From Hygrocybe punicea (Eukaryota; Basidiomycota; Agaricomycetes; Agaricales; Hygrophoraceae): a DNA stretch of 64,000 bases. The stretch's first letter is position 1. Each line of letters opens with the position of its first letter. A program made the translations under genes and the position numbers. Shown in pieces: positions 31,921 to 44,623 of this stretch. The stretch spans positions 3,968,001 to 4,032,000 of the forward strand of contig OY744465.1 in NCBI GenBank assembly GCA_963556145.1, read 5' to 3'. The notes under the pieces were generated by a model. That model searched no databases. It had not been told where the DNA came from and saw only the letters and a program-made list of their open reading frames with translations.

Positions 31921-34900
31921 TCATTCCAGGTCGCGGTAAACATCGTCCATGTATTCTGTTACATGTTCCGCTCTTTCAAATTCCTCTCCGGTCAATAGAC
32001 CAAGTTCAGCTGTGAACTTTGCATGAAGTGGGCGAGGTAACCCTTTTGTAAATATGTCCGCTAGATTTTCTTCTGAAGGAATACATGTGACTTTGAGGAT
32101 ACCAGACACGACGTGATCTCATAGGAAATGTAGATTGATATCTATGTGCTTCGTCCGCTGTGACAGCGAGTTCTGTTGTAGACCCGGAATGGGAATCTAT
32201 AAAAAGTGGTGATCAGCTAGAAAGTGATCAGAGGAATTAGTTTCTTTAGAGAAGTCTAATCAATCCAACCCGAATCCAGGGGTTCTGGAATCAGAGGGAG
32301 AGTGTGGGTGAAAGGACAAAGAGCGGTGTAGACGATACGAAGAGTGGACTAAGAAATAGAACTAAAGTGTGCTGTAATGAACTGTATTTTCTATATGGTT
32401 TGTAGTGTAAATGTGCTACTTTTATACTACTGTGAGGGATCCTGTGCTATGGTAACTATGTGCTACAATCGAAGGCTGTAAGTGATAGGGGGCAAGTGGA
32501 GAGGAGGATAGGAGAAGTGCTATGTACTAGGAGACAGGAAACGAAGATATATGATATACAACTATATATGTACTGATTCCGGGTCGTTAGGGACATTGCA
32601 TCACAAGTAGGAACGATTCCGGAGGCGGAATCTGGAGCGGAATCGATAGGAAAGAGCAGAATTGAGCAGAATTGATGATATAGGAATGGGAATGGACAGG
32701 AACGGTGTGGGATATGAAGGGGATACAGATCCACATGATCCAGAGCCTCTACACTGCACGTGGAATTCTGGGTTGTGCGATATAGCAATCGCGGCCTGAT
32801 TATCGGATCATAAAATCAATGTTTCATCCGACCGTAGGTCCAATTCCTTCAATAAGTTTCTATGCCAGATTAACTGCTTCATGGCATGAGTAGCGGCAAC
32901 ATATTCTGCTTTGGCTGTTGACAACGCAATTGTGCTTTGCTTCTTCGAGCTCCAAGCCATGGCTCCCCCTGCGATCATGAACACATATCTGCTAATGGAT
33001 TTCCGGTGCGGGTTGGATCCCCAATTGGCATCGACATAATGAATGGTCTCCATCATAGTCCTTTGGTCCTTTCTGCTGTACATTAGTTCGTAATCCATCG
33101 TTCCTTTTAGATAGCGGAATATCTATTTAAGTGCTGTCCAGTGTTCTGGGCTCAGGTTCTGTGTGAATTGCGCAACGGTTACAGTTGCATACATGATATC
33201 AGGTCTTGTTGCATGCGCAGCATACAAGAGCTCTCCAACTCATGTCACATACTCGATCAAGGTGCATTTTCACTCGTTCTTATTGGTTTCGGTTGCATTT
33301 ATTCATAGGACCACGTTCTGGTCCATTGGGGTTGATACCAGCTTGGCATCCTTCATTCCAGCCTTCGTGAGGATCTTCTGGATATAGCGGCTTTGTGATA
33401 GGGTGACTTTCTGTTGTTGGCAGTCTCATTTGATATGGATGCCGAGCAGTAATGTTGGGTTTCCAATGACCATTACCGTGTATTTTTCCTTCAGCTGGTT
33501 GATTACCTGCTGATTCATTGCTTGGTTGTTTGCGTAAGCCATGAGGTTGTCGACCCATATGAGTACAATGGAAAAGTTTTCACCTTCCTGATAATAGTAT
33601 GCACAGTAGTCGGTCCACAATCTCATATAATGAAATTCCTTCATTGTGTTATTGAAATCCGTGTTCCATATGTTTCCGGCTTGCCTGAGACCATATATAG
33701 GGCGTATGAGGCAGCAAACCTGTCCGGTTCCATCCTCAAATTCTGCCAGCTGCTTCATATACAGCTCCTCCTTCACCCATCCATTAAGGTATGTGCCTTT
33801 GATATCCATCTGCTGGATATCCCAATCCTTGACCACGGAATATGTGAGCAATGTCTGTAATGTCTCGAACCACATCACAGGAGCAAATGTTCTGGTTTCG
33901 CTGAAATCCACTCCAGGCTTCTGCAAGAACCCCTGGGCTACCAACCGGGCCTTGTGCCTAGCGATTGCACCCATCTCATCATGTTTCCGGTGGAAAACCC
34001 ACTTGCTTCCGATGGCTTCCCACCCCTCCGGTAAGTCTACAAGTTTCCAAATGCCCATTTCTTGTAGCTGATCAAATTCCTCTTTCATCGCTACCTTCCA
34101 GTTCTCCCAATCTATGGCTTCCCTGGCTTCCTTTAAATCCCATGGGTCCTTGTCAGAGACTGCTATCCTGCTGCATTGCGCTCAAGAACACATATGCTAT
34201 GGTTGTTTCCATGCTGACTTTTTCCTTTGGTTTTGCTGCGGATGATTCCGTTGGTCTCTGTACATCAAGCCGTTTGTGTATCTCATGTTGTGTTGGTTGT
34301 GCACGTGGGTTGTTTAACTGTTGGTAGTTGCAGTTGACTCCTCGGGTTGCTCTCGGTGGGTATGTTATTTCAGTTTCCGGTCTGTGAATGGCCCTTTCTG
34401 GTGCCGTTACAGTGGGTTCCGGTAATTCCGTTGCAGGTTCTGGTGGTTCTGGAGTTTGCGAGTCATCGGATTCACTCTGCTCCCCCTCAAATTGCAAACC
34501 CAGTAAGTCGGATACAATCCGGACTTCCTGCAATGCCCCATCCTCATGAAATGCAACATTCCGTGATGTCTTAACAGTCCGCATTGCCGCATCATAGTAT
34601 CAGATAGCCTTCTGTGACTCCACAAATCCTACGAACTTCATCTTAGCTGATTGCGGTGCCAGCTTCAATCTCTTTCCGCCTTGATATAAGACCCAAACAT
34701 CGCATCCGAACTCCCAGAAATGCGATACGTCTGGCTTCTCGCCAGTCCAGGCTTCATGTGGAGTCATTCCGTCTAGAGCCTTGGTGGGGGATCGGTTTCG
34801 AATGTATGCCACATGTGCAATGGCTTCTGGCCAAAGGAATGCGGGCAGGTTTTTAGCGATCAACATCACATGGGCTAACTCCAGTAGCGTGCAATTAAAT

Positions 34901-36753
34901 CTCTCCACCGTTCCGTGTTGCGAGGGTGAGTAAGGGGCCATTGTTTCAATGACAATTCCCTTCTCTGCTGCCCATCTCTCAACTTCCTTGTTGACGAGTT
35001 CCTTTCCGTTATCGAACTGCAAATATTTAGGGTTTCGATTGAACTTCTTCTTGATCATGTTAATGTAAGCCTTGATGCATTCCATCGCCTGGCTTTTCCG
35101 TTTCATGAATAAAGTGGTTACGGTGCATGTTGCGTCATCTGTGAATGGGATATAGTATCTCGATCCTCCAATAGACTCTACGCATGCTGGGCCCCAGACG
35201 TCACTCAAAGTCTGCTCTCCAGCGACTTTGGATCGTCCATTGGCCTCTTTTGGAAATGGTTGGATGGCTTGCTTCGCCTGAATGCAAGCTTCACAGGTTC
35301 GGGAAGGGACACTCCCTTCGTCGATTTCTAGACCTGTGACTAACCCCCTTCTCTGCAGGGTCTCGAGTCTGCTCATTCCAATGTGTCCATATAGGCAGTG
35401 CCATTCATCCCAAGACATTTTCTTTGGCGTGGCTACATTTGCCTTTTCTGGCATGCAAAATTGCGCTCGGGCATTCAAACAGTATAGTTGTCCATCTTTC
35501 TGGCCTGTTCCAACAAGTTTATTCTCCTTCGTATAGAGCCTGCATATTCTGTTGTGGAAGTTAACCCATCCACCACTTTCATCGAATCAGCTCAGCAATA
35601 GTAGCAAGTTCCGTGACTCCGGTACATGTAGTACATCTCATAGCTGATGCTGTATGTCCTTTCCATCCACTGTGAAGTGTAAGATGACAGTTCCGCGACC
35701 AAGAGCTTGAGTGGCTACCTGTCCTAGTCCTTGAACAGTAGCTTCATCCAGAGTTTTGTACGTGATAAATGCGTTTCAGGAATTGCTGATGTGACTTGTC
35801 ATTCCAGAATCCAGTAACCAATCGTAGTTTGAAATATTGTCTGTATTCACTGCATACGCTACATCCTGTAACATATTATTGACATTGTCCGCAGCTTGAT
35901 TCGATCGGTTCTGTTGGTTTCCACCCTTTCCAGCACCCTTTCCTTTCCCTTTGGGCCCTTTCCCTTCCTTTCCGCCACCTTTAGACCAGCAGTCCTTCGC
36001 CATATGTCCCTTTTTGTGGCAGTTGAATCATTCTGTTTCAGAATCGGCTGCCTTCTGCTTTCCGTTACCCTTTCCGTTGTGCTTTCCGGTGAACCTCCCG
36101 TGCATAGCGACATTGTTAGGATCCCCGCTGCACTCACGGCACCTGCGGTCTTCCTCCAATAGGATCACGACTAGCTCATGTGACATCAGTGACATTCTGT
36201 CCTTCTTCGAGCCTAAATATGCTGATGTATACAAGTCCCAACTTTTTGGTAGGGAGGATACAAGTATCATCATGAAGTCTTCATCGGAAATAAGGCTTCC
36301 CATCAAGTGGAGTTCCTCCTGCAGTTTCTGGAGCTTCAATATGTGCTCGATTAGGTCAAATCCTTCTTTGGCAATCAACCGGTACAATGCATGTCGCATT
36401 GCTAATATTCCGAGCCTCCCCCTGGATTCCTTTACCAAGGTTAGCTGCTTCCACATCTCACTCGCCGTGTGTGCGCCAATGATATGTATCATTTCTGCAT
36501 TGCCAATTGCGAGCTTGATCCACATCCTCATCTTGGTGTCTCCACTGCGCCATTTCTTCATCGCCTCAGATTCCTCTGATCTTGGACGGGATGTGTCCAC
36601 TGGGACAGGGGCCTTTGATTCCGCATCAATGTACATCTCTAACCCAAGATCCCGAAGAATGGCTAACATCCGTCTCTTCCACAGCATCCAATTGTTTCCC
36701 TTCAATAACTCGTTCCAGTAGGATCCCGATGTGTGCGTGACTTCGTCCATCAT
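31921..36753 (-). pseudogene. Copia gag-pol polyprotein, broken
   Basis: Gag runs from 36753 (UBN2-type: SYWNELLKGNNWMLWKRRM), followed by the zinc knuckle CHKKGHMAKDC near 36010 and the protease site DWLLDSGMTSHIS near 35800. Integrase (about 35480-34600) shows HLYGHIGMSRL, CEACIQAK, FTDDATC, QFDNGKEL and YSPSQHGTVERFN. RT (34088-33426) starts EEFDQLQEMGIW, and its active site reads IWVDNLMAY, so the second Asp of the usual VDD is changed to Asn. RNase H (33098-31921) has YVDANWGSNPHRKS and STAKAEYVA. In-frame TGA codons occur at 36028, 35776, 34600 and 33426 among others, mostly where Arg is expected. One frameshift lies near 34155, and a solo LTR splits RNase H. The gene is non-functional. 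Confidence 0.9.
32158..32753 (-). repeat. Solo LTR, family 1, inside copia RNase H
   Basis: 596 bp, from TGTGACAGCGAGTTCTG to GAGCCTCTACA. The TSD is ccgc (32154-32157) and ctgc (32754-32757), one CpG-to-TpG apart. It interrupts the copia frame between the RNase H core and the C-terminal SEENLADIFTK motif, so it is younger than the copia insertion. Confidence 0.88.
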
Positions 36754-36836
36754 AGTCGGCTAGTATACGAGGTGGTAATGCGATGTTCGGAGGTGCGTGA
36801 TCGTGTTTCCGTTAAAGCCGTTCAGGGCTCATAACC

Positions 36837-37078
36837 TATTGGAATATATAGTTGCAGTGGTTGTTGACCGCTAAGATATTTTATGTGGAATGAATTATAT
36901 TTGCCTCTCTCTGAGAGGGCTTTTATACTACTAGCTAAATCTACTAGAAGTTTCTTGTGGTGAGTAGAATACATGCTGCACTTCAGCATTATTCATCGGA
37001 CAGGTGGGTTTGAGTTCTGGGGTCACATGATATGGATTACTAATCCTTTCCGCGACTATTCGGCCACTATTCCCAACA
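36837..37078 (-). repeat. 5' LTR of the copia element
   Basis: 242 bp. On the minus strand the next bases are GGTTATGAGCC, a possible primer-binding site, though no tRNA match can be verified here. Confidence 0.9.
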
Positions 37079-37084
37079 ACAACA

Positions 37085-37774
37085 TAGTGATGCCGAAGTT
37101 CGGTTCGGAACCGATCCGAACCCGGTTTGAACCGCGAACCGAACCGGAAGTTCGGTTCTGGTTCAGCCATTTGGCTGAACCGAACCGCTGGTTAAGTTTG
37201 CGGTTCTGGCACTGACATGCGGTTCAAACCGCGAACTGTAATGTATAGTTACCTACGTAGATACTCATTTACTTAATCCTTCACATTTTTTTCTATGCAG
37301 TCGCGTGAACTTAGGTCATGTGACCTTAAACATACTCGCGCGCAACTTCAAGTTCGACTCAACACTAACGTTACTCAACAACCACGGTAAGTAATGACTT
37401 TATTTCATATTTTACTGACATTTTTTTACATAGAACAGCCCCACAGGGCCCACCTTGACCACATAAATAAGGCGCCCGTGGTCGACTTCACCCAACAACC
37501 TCCCTCGCGTTCCAACGCGAGTCGGAGTGAATCGATGGCAGCAGCGGCAGCAGCAGCAACGGCAGTGGCAACACCACCAATCCCACCACCCCGATGACGA
37601 CGACAGCGACGACGACGGCCAAATGATCCCCAGCGACAGCAACTGCAACAGCAGCAGCAGCAGCAGCAACAGCAACGCCGGCAGCAGCAGCAGAGCAACA
37701 CCGGCAGCAGCAGCAACCTGCTGCCTCAAACGCGGATGATCGTGACCACTGCCACCTACAACACCAACACCAAC

Positions 37775-37805
<31 letters not shown>

Positions 37806-38515
37806 TGATGACGACGACGACGACGACAGGGAAGTTGAAGGCTGGTAGGGTGGTGCGCCCACCTACCAGCCCAGGTACGTACGCTAGCTTTAACCCGTCG
37901 ACAACTTGCTAACCACACACCTCGCAAACCCGGGCTGACGCGTCAACAGATGCGCAGATGTCGTTTGCGAGGAATTCGGCATGGCAACGATGAAGAAGGA
38001 CGCGGAAAGGCCCAACAACAGCAACAACCATGCACAAAAAAAACGCGACAAGCGAGAGAACTGGCCGCGGAAAGCAAGAGAACTGGCCGGGAGAGTGGTG
38101 CACCCACCCCGGTCGCCAGGTAAGTCTTTTTTCGTTTGCTGTCGAATTTTCCCCACCACCGCAGACAGGCACGGTCCACGCCTTCGACCATCCCGCCTCC
38201 ATCCGCCCGCCAATGCACCGTACCGGGCCCGAAGATGCCCCAGCCTGAAGCTACAACCACCCCACCTCCAATCCCACCTCCTGCTTCCCTCGTGAAACCC
38301 AGCGCCACATCAATTGATGTGTGCCTGGTCTTCACGAGGAGATTTGAAGGTTGGTTCGCGGTTCGAACTGCGTTCGAACGCAGACCGAACGCGTTGAAAC
38401 CGTTCGACGCGGTTCCGGTTCCGGTCCGGCATTTGGCTGAACCGAACCAACAGTTTCGGTTCCGGTTTTCCAAAAAAGTCGAAAAACCGGACCGAACCGA
38501 ACTTTGGCAACACTA
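37085..38515. mobile_element. hAT-like non-autonomous element, GGTTCGG family, copy 1
   Basis: TIRs TAGTGATGCCGAAGTTCGG and TAGTGTTGCCAAAGTTCGG (right end inverted). The 8-bp TSD caacaaca lies at 37077-37084 and 38516-38523. Subterminal GGTTCGGTTC, GAACCGCGAACC and TTCGAACG repeats occur at both ends. The centre has GAC/CAG triplet runs and splice-like GGTAAGT sites (38119) but no transposase; open frames there are poly-Gln/Ser/Asp artefacts. One 52-bp palindrome lies at 38288. An inverted relative lies at 44243-45524. Confidence 0.88.
38288..38339. repeat. 52-bp tripartite palindrome, copy 8
   Basis: CCTCGTGA, 10 bp, CACATCAATTGATGTG, 10 bp, TCACGAGG. It is about 175 bp inside the right end of the hAT-like element. 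Confidence 0.85.
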
Positions 38516-38523
38516 CAACAACA

Positions 38524-40237
38524 CAGCAAGAATTTATGGAATGGGTTGAGAGGCATGAATTGGATCTCATCAAGCTCAATCTTGCCCACATTGTCTCAGT
38601 AAGGCAAGTCAAGAGATTAGAAGGACTTGTTGGAGGTTTGGACCATTGTCTTAAGTCATTTGGAGGATACTTCTGATTTAATTTTTTAATCTTTAAATTT
38701 TTTCTTCTGATTTTCTTTTTGATTTCTTTTTGGTTTCTTTATCTCTTCTGTCTTTTTGATTTGTTCCCCTTTCTCTTGTAGCTCCAGATATATATAGATT
38801 GTATGAGGATAGAGACAACAAAAAGTCAGATTTTTCCCCTTTCCCCTTAATCATTGAAGAGCTCAGAGACTACTCTAGGACCCAGTACTTGCACCCCCAC
38901 TCAGACGACACTCCTGAGTATCAGCGCGCAGACACTGAGGACTTGTGAGTAGTATAAATGATCGGATGTGAGAATGGTTCCGACTTGATGGCTATGTCTT
39001 AAAATGGGCTATGTCTTAAAATGGGTTATTGTACGAAACTCTCTAAATGATAGGTGGACGTTTTGTGAGGTTTACAATCTAAATTGAGACCCTGACAGAC
39101 CCAGGGCATGGTGCATCAGGGTACTTTGGGTTGAAGGGATGACAGATGAGAAGTTTTTCCTGGCAATGTTGCTACAATGTGACAGCCTATTTTGACCAAT
39201 GTAAAATAAATGATTGCGTCAACCCTCCATTTAAACATGAGAAGCCAGCATGGTACTAGGGCTAGAATCATCATTTGTATGGCTTAACCTGATGAGAAAT
39301 TGAACAGTGATTACCAATCGTTGTGCCAACATTGATGACCGAACCTTGAATGAACCTTGGATTCTCATGTTCTATCAAAGGTTTGCCTTGAATCCCTGTA
39401 CCAGCCTCGCAATGCCAAGGTTGGCCTGAGGTTGGCTCCATGTCCATCTCAATGTTGACATTAGCCTGAGCCCAAGGCCAGATGTAAGTGCAGGACATTA
39501 TTGGGGTAAGGCTTAAATTACTATTGGGTCATGACCCATATTCATGCACATTGTAAATTGATGGCGACATGGCATGATGAATGTATTGAATGGCAAAAAA
39601 ATATTATATAATGGCTATAAAAAAGTGGCAAGAACGCGAGTACAAAGCAATGGCAGGTTTGAAAGCAAGCGGAGGGGGGGAACCGAAGTGATGAGTGATG
39701 AGACAGCCGAAAAAATCGAGGATGAAGCAGATCTGGGGCAGCAGAGGGATAATCCTTGAGCAATGCGACAACAAACAGGACGATGCGACAAGCCGGGAAG
39801 GGTTGAACACTGAAATGTGAAGACAAAAATGGGGAGCGGAGATCCCTCAGATGGAACAGATGACAGATCACCACTGCAGATACATGGTAAGAATTCAATT
39901 TATCATGGAGAGAACCAAGGGGAAACATACGAATAATGCTTCACTTGATCCACAGTCGCAAGGGTTGTTTGAGCCTTTGACCTTGATGATTTAGCTGGCA
40001 ACGAAGGTAACGCCTGTCTAGCGACATTATCACAAGGCTGAGTCATCATGGATTGGCACCTCAGACCTTGGACTTGAGACGAACCTTGTCTCAAGGTTGC
40101 GCCACCAACATTCATCAAATGATTTGAGAAATCCTTTTTTGGAGGTTGCATAATTATTACATCAAACATGACTCCCAGGCTATCAAATCCTTTTTTGACC
40201 AAGGCTGTTAGTCTCGCAAGCCGACTATGAGGTCGGA
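38524..40237 (+). other. Intergenic; coiled-coil coding relic then repeats
   Basis: 38530-38670 encodes EFMEWVERHELDLIKLNLAH and a RQVKRLEGLVGG helix, the end of the Pro/Ser-rich relic. A poly-pyrimidine tract follows (38680-38780). Between 39250 and 40205 the words GAACCTTG and CAAGGTT repeat in both orientations, like subterminal repeats of a hAT-like element, but I found no matching termini or TSD. No gene is called. Confidence 0.35.
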
Positions 40238-40241
40238 CCGA

Positions 40242-41125
40242 TGTAGAGACTCAATGTCCCTCTGAGTCCGTATCATCGATATATCACGAATCCGGACAAA
40301 CCCGACACCTCCAATCAATTCCCATTCCAACCCAACGTAACCCGACGTGACGTGACCCGACGTGACCAATGTGACCCGACACATGCCGCTTTGTGATGGC
40401 CGCTTTTGGACCAAATCCAGCAGCCTCAGAAGCCCCGGAGTTCTAATAATAGGAGATGGATCTCATTGGACTCGATCCCCGACTTTGGACTTGCCTTATA
40501 TACCCATCCCCTCGTCCCTTTGGAGATATATGTGAGATTTCAGATCTTTTTCTTGGATATTCCTTTTCCCCTTCATTTTCCTGTCTATGTCGCATTGCAA
40601 CCCCCCTTTCCACATCCCCATTCCATCTTCTCTTTGTAGTTTCTATTGGCCAAAATAGACATGTCCGAAAGTAGACTACACACACATGTACTATAAAAAT
40701 GGTCCCCGACAACCGTACACAAAAAAAAGAGATACCCTTAGTCCCCGTTTCCCTCATAGTCAGAATCATTTTAATCACTTCAAATGCTTGTCCTTGTAGA
40801 CCCTTAGATTATTATAGTTCATTTCATTGTCTTTATCATTGTTCCCTTACTCGTTCATTGTTTCTGACCCGACCCGACCAAACCCGCCATACCTGACATC
40901 GTCAGCATTGTCGGGTTCATTGTTATTTATCCGTTTTCAGTCCATTCATCGCCAGGTTTGTTATTATTAGTCCAGTTTTATGCGGCAGCTTTACTTTTAC
41001 TTACATTCCCTTTCTTTTACTACTATTCCCGACACTGACTTATCCACAGTCACTTCTACGCTGACACCCCTCAGGTTAGGATCTTTTCTTTATTGTTCTG
41101 AAGCCACCAAGAACCTGCATCTACA
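40242..41125 (+). repeat. Solo LTR, family 2
   Basis: 884 bp, TGTAGAGACTC to ACCTGCATCTACA. The TSD is ccga (40238-40241) and tcga (41126-41129). It lies 138 bp upstream of the helicase start. Confidence 0.87.
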
Positions 41126-41263
41126 TCGAGATGTCCAGGTCAGAGTGTCAAATTTACTTGCAGTGGTCCTCCATTGATAGTCTGGTGAGCTTTGGTACAG
41201 TGGGTGTAGATAAGTAATTATGTAATGGAATAGCCTGCCAGCTGAGCTATACTGCCCCACGAC

Positions 41264-43593
41264 ATGAGCACGTTTTTGACCCCTTCGATCATGGATTCCC
41301 AAGGTACAGCACCCTCTCTGCTTGAGATGGAACGTTTGGCCACCTTTACTTCTCGAAAATACGACTCGGAAGTGACACGCAAGGTGATTGACGACAAATT
41401 TAGGCAGGTCTGCCCCAGCAAAATTCCCCACAAATGGCAGGTAGACATAACTGAAGCCCTCTTACTCGGCCTCGACTCCATCATGATTGCGGGGACCGGC
41501 GCTGGCAAAATGATGCCGTTTATCATGCCTCTGCTTCCAGACGAGACTAAGACAAAAATGGTACTTGTAATTTCACCCTTAAACGAGCTCGAGGCGGAAC
41601 AGGTGAGTTTTTGTGCCCCTTGATGCCTTGGCATGTAACCATCATATCCAGGCCCCAAAATTCCAGGATATGGGCTTTACCACGACTACTGTCAATGCCG
41701 ACAACTATACGCCACAGCTCCACAAGGTACATACCAATCTCACATTTGTTTCATGTAATCCTTATGTTCTATGCCTCAGGACATTCAAAACCGCAAGTTT
41801 CAAGTCATAATAACCTCCCCCAAGATGTGTCTCGAACATCCGAAACTCTCGTCCATTTTTCGATCACCCGAATTCACGAAGAACTTTCTCACTGCCGTCT
41901 TTGATGAAGCTCACTGCATCTCTCACTGGGGCAACAAGTTCTGCAAGAAATACTCTGAACTCAGCAAGCTACGATCACTTTTCCCATCATCGGTCCCTTT
42001 TTTGGCTGCGTCAGCAATGTTACCGCCTCATGTTCTCTCTGACATTCAACACTCACTCAGTTTCAACATGAAATGCACATTCTTCGTCAACTTGGGCAAC
42101 AGTTGGCCCAACATCACACCAATCGTCTGTCAGATGCATGGCACTGCAACAGATCTCAATGCTCTCGACTTCACGGTCGAAAAACCCCTTTCTGGTGCTC
42201 CTTTTATCTGCACAATCATCTTCGTCAATACTCGCAATCTTGCCTACAAAACCTGGAGGCATCTGAAAACCCTTTACCTCCTGATCTCGCATCAAAGGTT
42301 GACTTCATGCATGCTGGACGTTCGACTCGTGCAAAACGCAAGGTCATGCATGACTTTCGAGAGGGACAGATATCTATCTTGTGTGCAACTGATGCCGCCG
42401 GCATGGTGAGTGCTCTATTCAATGTCTCAACATCGCTAACATCTTTTTAGGGTATGGACATACCAGACATTGCTCGCATCATGGGATTCATGGTCCTGTC
42501 TTTGCTCTCAGTTTGGGTCCAGCATTATGGCCGAGTTGGACGTAACGGCAAACCAGGAGAAGCTATTTTGTTGGTCGAACCATCATTTTATCAACTCCGC
42601 AAAGAACATAGGAAGCAAACCAGCCCTGGCCAAGATGATGACGATGCAGATGACCCAGACAATGGATCCACAGACACCAATGCCCACAGTGTTGATGCCC
42701 GCTATGCCAAGAAGGTTGAGGGCGGTATGCGGAAATGGGTTGATGCTTTGGCCATGGAGTGTCGCTGTGCTGTCAAGAAGGAGTATTTTGGCAATCCCGA
42801 TGGTGGGCGGGCACTGATTGTGCCCTGTTGCAACCTATGTGTTCTCAAGAGCACTCGTGAATGCCCAGATGATCTATCTCCCCAGGAACAGATGATCTTC
42901 AAGCTCATCCATCGCCTACACTCAAGAACTATGGATCAAGCTGATTCTACTCGAGATGAAGATGTACAAGACATGTCTGACAATGAAGAATGACCCTCTG
43001 TATCTCAGTCTACTCAAACGGCCACCAAGTGGCCTCGCCGCGCAGGTCTCCACCATGCAGAACGCCTCGAAAACTGTTGTGATAGTCTCATCAAGTGGTG
43101 CGATGAAATTTGGAACAGGGACTTCCTCAACTGTACCTTTGATTCAGAAAGTATTATGCCCAACACGATCCTCACCAAGATCGCGAGCTGAGCCCATCTC
43201 AACACATTGGATGACCTCAAGGAGGAGCTTGGAACCTGGATCTGGTTGGTTGAATATGACAAAGAAGTCCTTTGAGTATTGGCCCCCATTGACATCGCAT
43301 GGAATGAAGAAAACAAGAGGGAGAAGGCAGAGAGGAAGGCAAAGAAGGCGAGGGTCACCAAAGAAAATCAGCAAACATGGTATGAGGAACGACTTGCACA
43401 ATCTTGGGCAGCCACAGTGCTGCACACCCTCGCAAGAGCACCCACTCGTCCAGCGTTGCAACCCACGCTGCCATTCCCAACTGTGCCTGCTCTTCCATGG
43501 CCAGCTGTCCCCTCTGGATTGCCATTACAAGCTCCATACAACTTTCCATATTATCCATTTCCTCAGCATGTTCCAGAACTTTGTCGAGTGTAA
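41264..43593 (+). pseudogene. RecQ-like DEAH-box helicase, decayed
   Basis: Starts MSTFLTPSIMDSQGT. Walker A is changed (MIAGTGAGKMMPF for the usual GxGKT). The DEAH box is kept (VFDEAHCISHWG). The helicase C-terminal domain has WVQHYGRVGRNGKPGEAILL (motif VI, Q-GRxGR). A cysteine cluster follows (ALIVPCCNLC). GT-AG introns are visible at 41603-41651, 41728-41779 and 42405-42450. A frameshift near 42268 separates RHLK from the ENPLPPDLASKV frame, and TGA stops lie near 43189 and 43272. The family unwinds DNA with ATP; many diverged copies occur in mushroom genomes. It converges with the DUF6589 gene, leaving about 36 bp between their ends. Confidence 0.8.
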
Positions 43594-44418
43594 AATATTC
43601 CTGTTCCATATGTAGTACATGCAATACAGTCAATATGTTGTCCAATCTTCCTCGAGTGACCACTCCAATGCTCTATTTGCATGCCAGTTGTCAATTGCCC
43701 TGCACAACCTTGAAGAATCTGAACCCATTCCCTCTACGTCTATGATCTTTTCTTTTCTGTCGATTTTCCATCCTGGTTTATAAATGTGTACCTTGGAGGC
43801 ATTGTATGACTCTTGTAGTTGTCGTACATCCATTTCTTTTTCAGGTGAGGTGTGTGATTTCCTGCAGTGGAAGTGATTGATTTCGTCTTCGACGTGATCC
43901 TTGACTTTGCATTGACATGGAATTGAAGCAGAGATCTTCCCGATGTACTCCCACGCAGCATAAGGACCAGTTGAAGCAAATGTGTACTGTAATGTAGAAG
44001 ACGTGAGTCATAATCCGACAAGTAGACAATGTACCTTGATATCCCTGACATTGTGCTCTTGCAGCAGGTCGATCAGAAGGAAGCGGTCCCATTTTCCTGT
44101 CGTGTTAGCCAGCCAGCAATATTGAATGATGAAGGACCTGGAAAAGATATGTCAGCAGAGGAATAATGCATGAAAGCCTTGTACTTGAGATCATCTGGCC
44201 ACTCGCACTGCAAACCCTGGATTAAATCAAGTATTTCTATGGTAGTGTTGCCGAAGTTCGGTTCGGTCCGGTTTTTCGCCTTTTTTGAAAAACCGGAACC
44301 AAAATTGTTGGTTCAGTTCAGCCAAATGCCGAACCGGAACCAGAACCACGTCGAACGGTTTCAACGCGTTCGGTCTGCGTTCCAACGCGGTTTGAACCGT
44401 GAACCAACCTCCAAATCT

Positions 44419-44470
44419 CCTCATGAAGACCAGGCACACATCAATTGATGTGGCGCTGGGTTTCACGAGG
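44419..44470. repeat. 52-bp tripartite palindrome, copy 9
   Basis: CCTCATGA, 10 bp, CACATCAATTGATGTG, 10 bp, TCACGAGG. It is the inverted counterpart of the copy at 38288, in the same relative position of the element. Confidence 0.85.
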
Positions 44471-44571
44471 GAAGCAGGAGGTGGGATTGGAGGTGGGGTG
44501 GTTGTAGGAACTCGGGGAGGAGAGGAGATGGGGATGCTGCTAGCCCCCTCACCCCCTCACCACCTATTTGA

Positions 44572-44623
44572 CCTTGTGACACCAGATGCACGTCAATTGA
44601 TGCATCACCATGTGTTCGCGAGG
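44572..44623. repeat. 52-bp tripartite palindrome, copy 10
   Basis: CCTTGTGA on the left, core TGCACGTCAATTGATGCATC, right arm TCGCGAGG. It is a second copy inside the 44243 element and is absent from the 37085 copy. Confidence 0.75.

Larger units (their letters stand above)
31652..37078 (-). mobile_element. Ty1/copia retrotransposon, full length but decayed
   Basis: LTRs of 242 bp lie at 31652-31893 and 36837-37078, differing by only a few transitions; in element orientation they begin TGTTGGG and end CCAATA. A 5-bp TSD acaac lies at 31647-31651 and 37079-37083. Domain order gag, integrase, RT, RNase H on the minus strand is diagnostic of Ty1/copia. A family-1 solo LTR sits in the RNase H region. 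Coding is broken mostly by TGA codons. Confidence 0.92.

Noticed and set aside
37412..37927. Cys/Leu/Arg-rich frames (and 44733-45171)
   Set aside because: Translations of CAG/GAC triplet runs inside hAT-like elements.
39257..40210. A complete hAT-like element with GAACCTTG subterminal repeats
   Set aside because: Repeats are visible but no pair of termini with a matching TSD was found, so only noted in the region entry.
41264..43593. Intact RecQ helicase gene
   Set aside because: Frameshift near 42268, stops near 43189 and 43272, and Walker A lacks the Ser/Thr after Lys.
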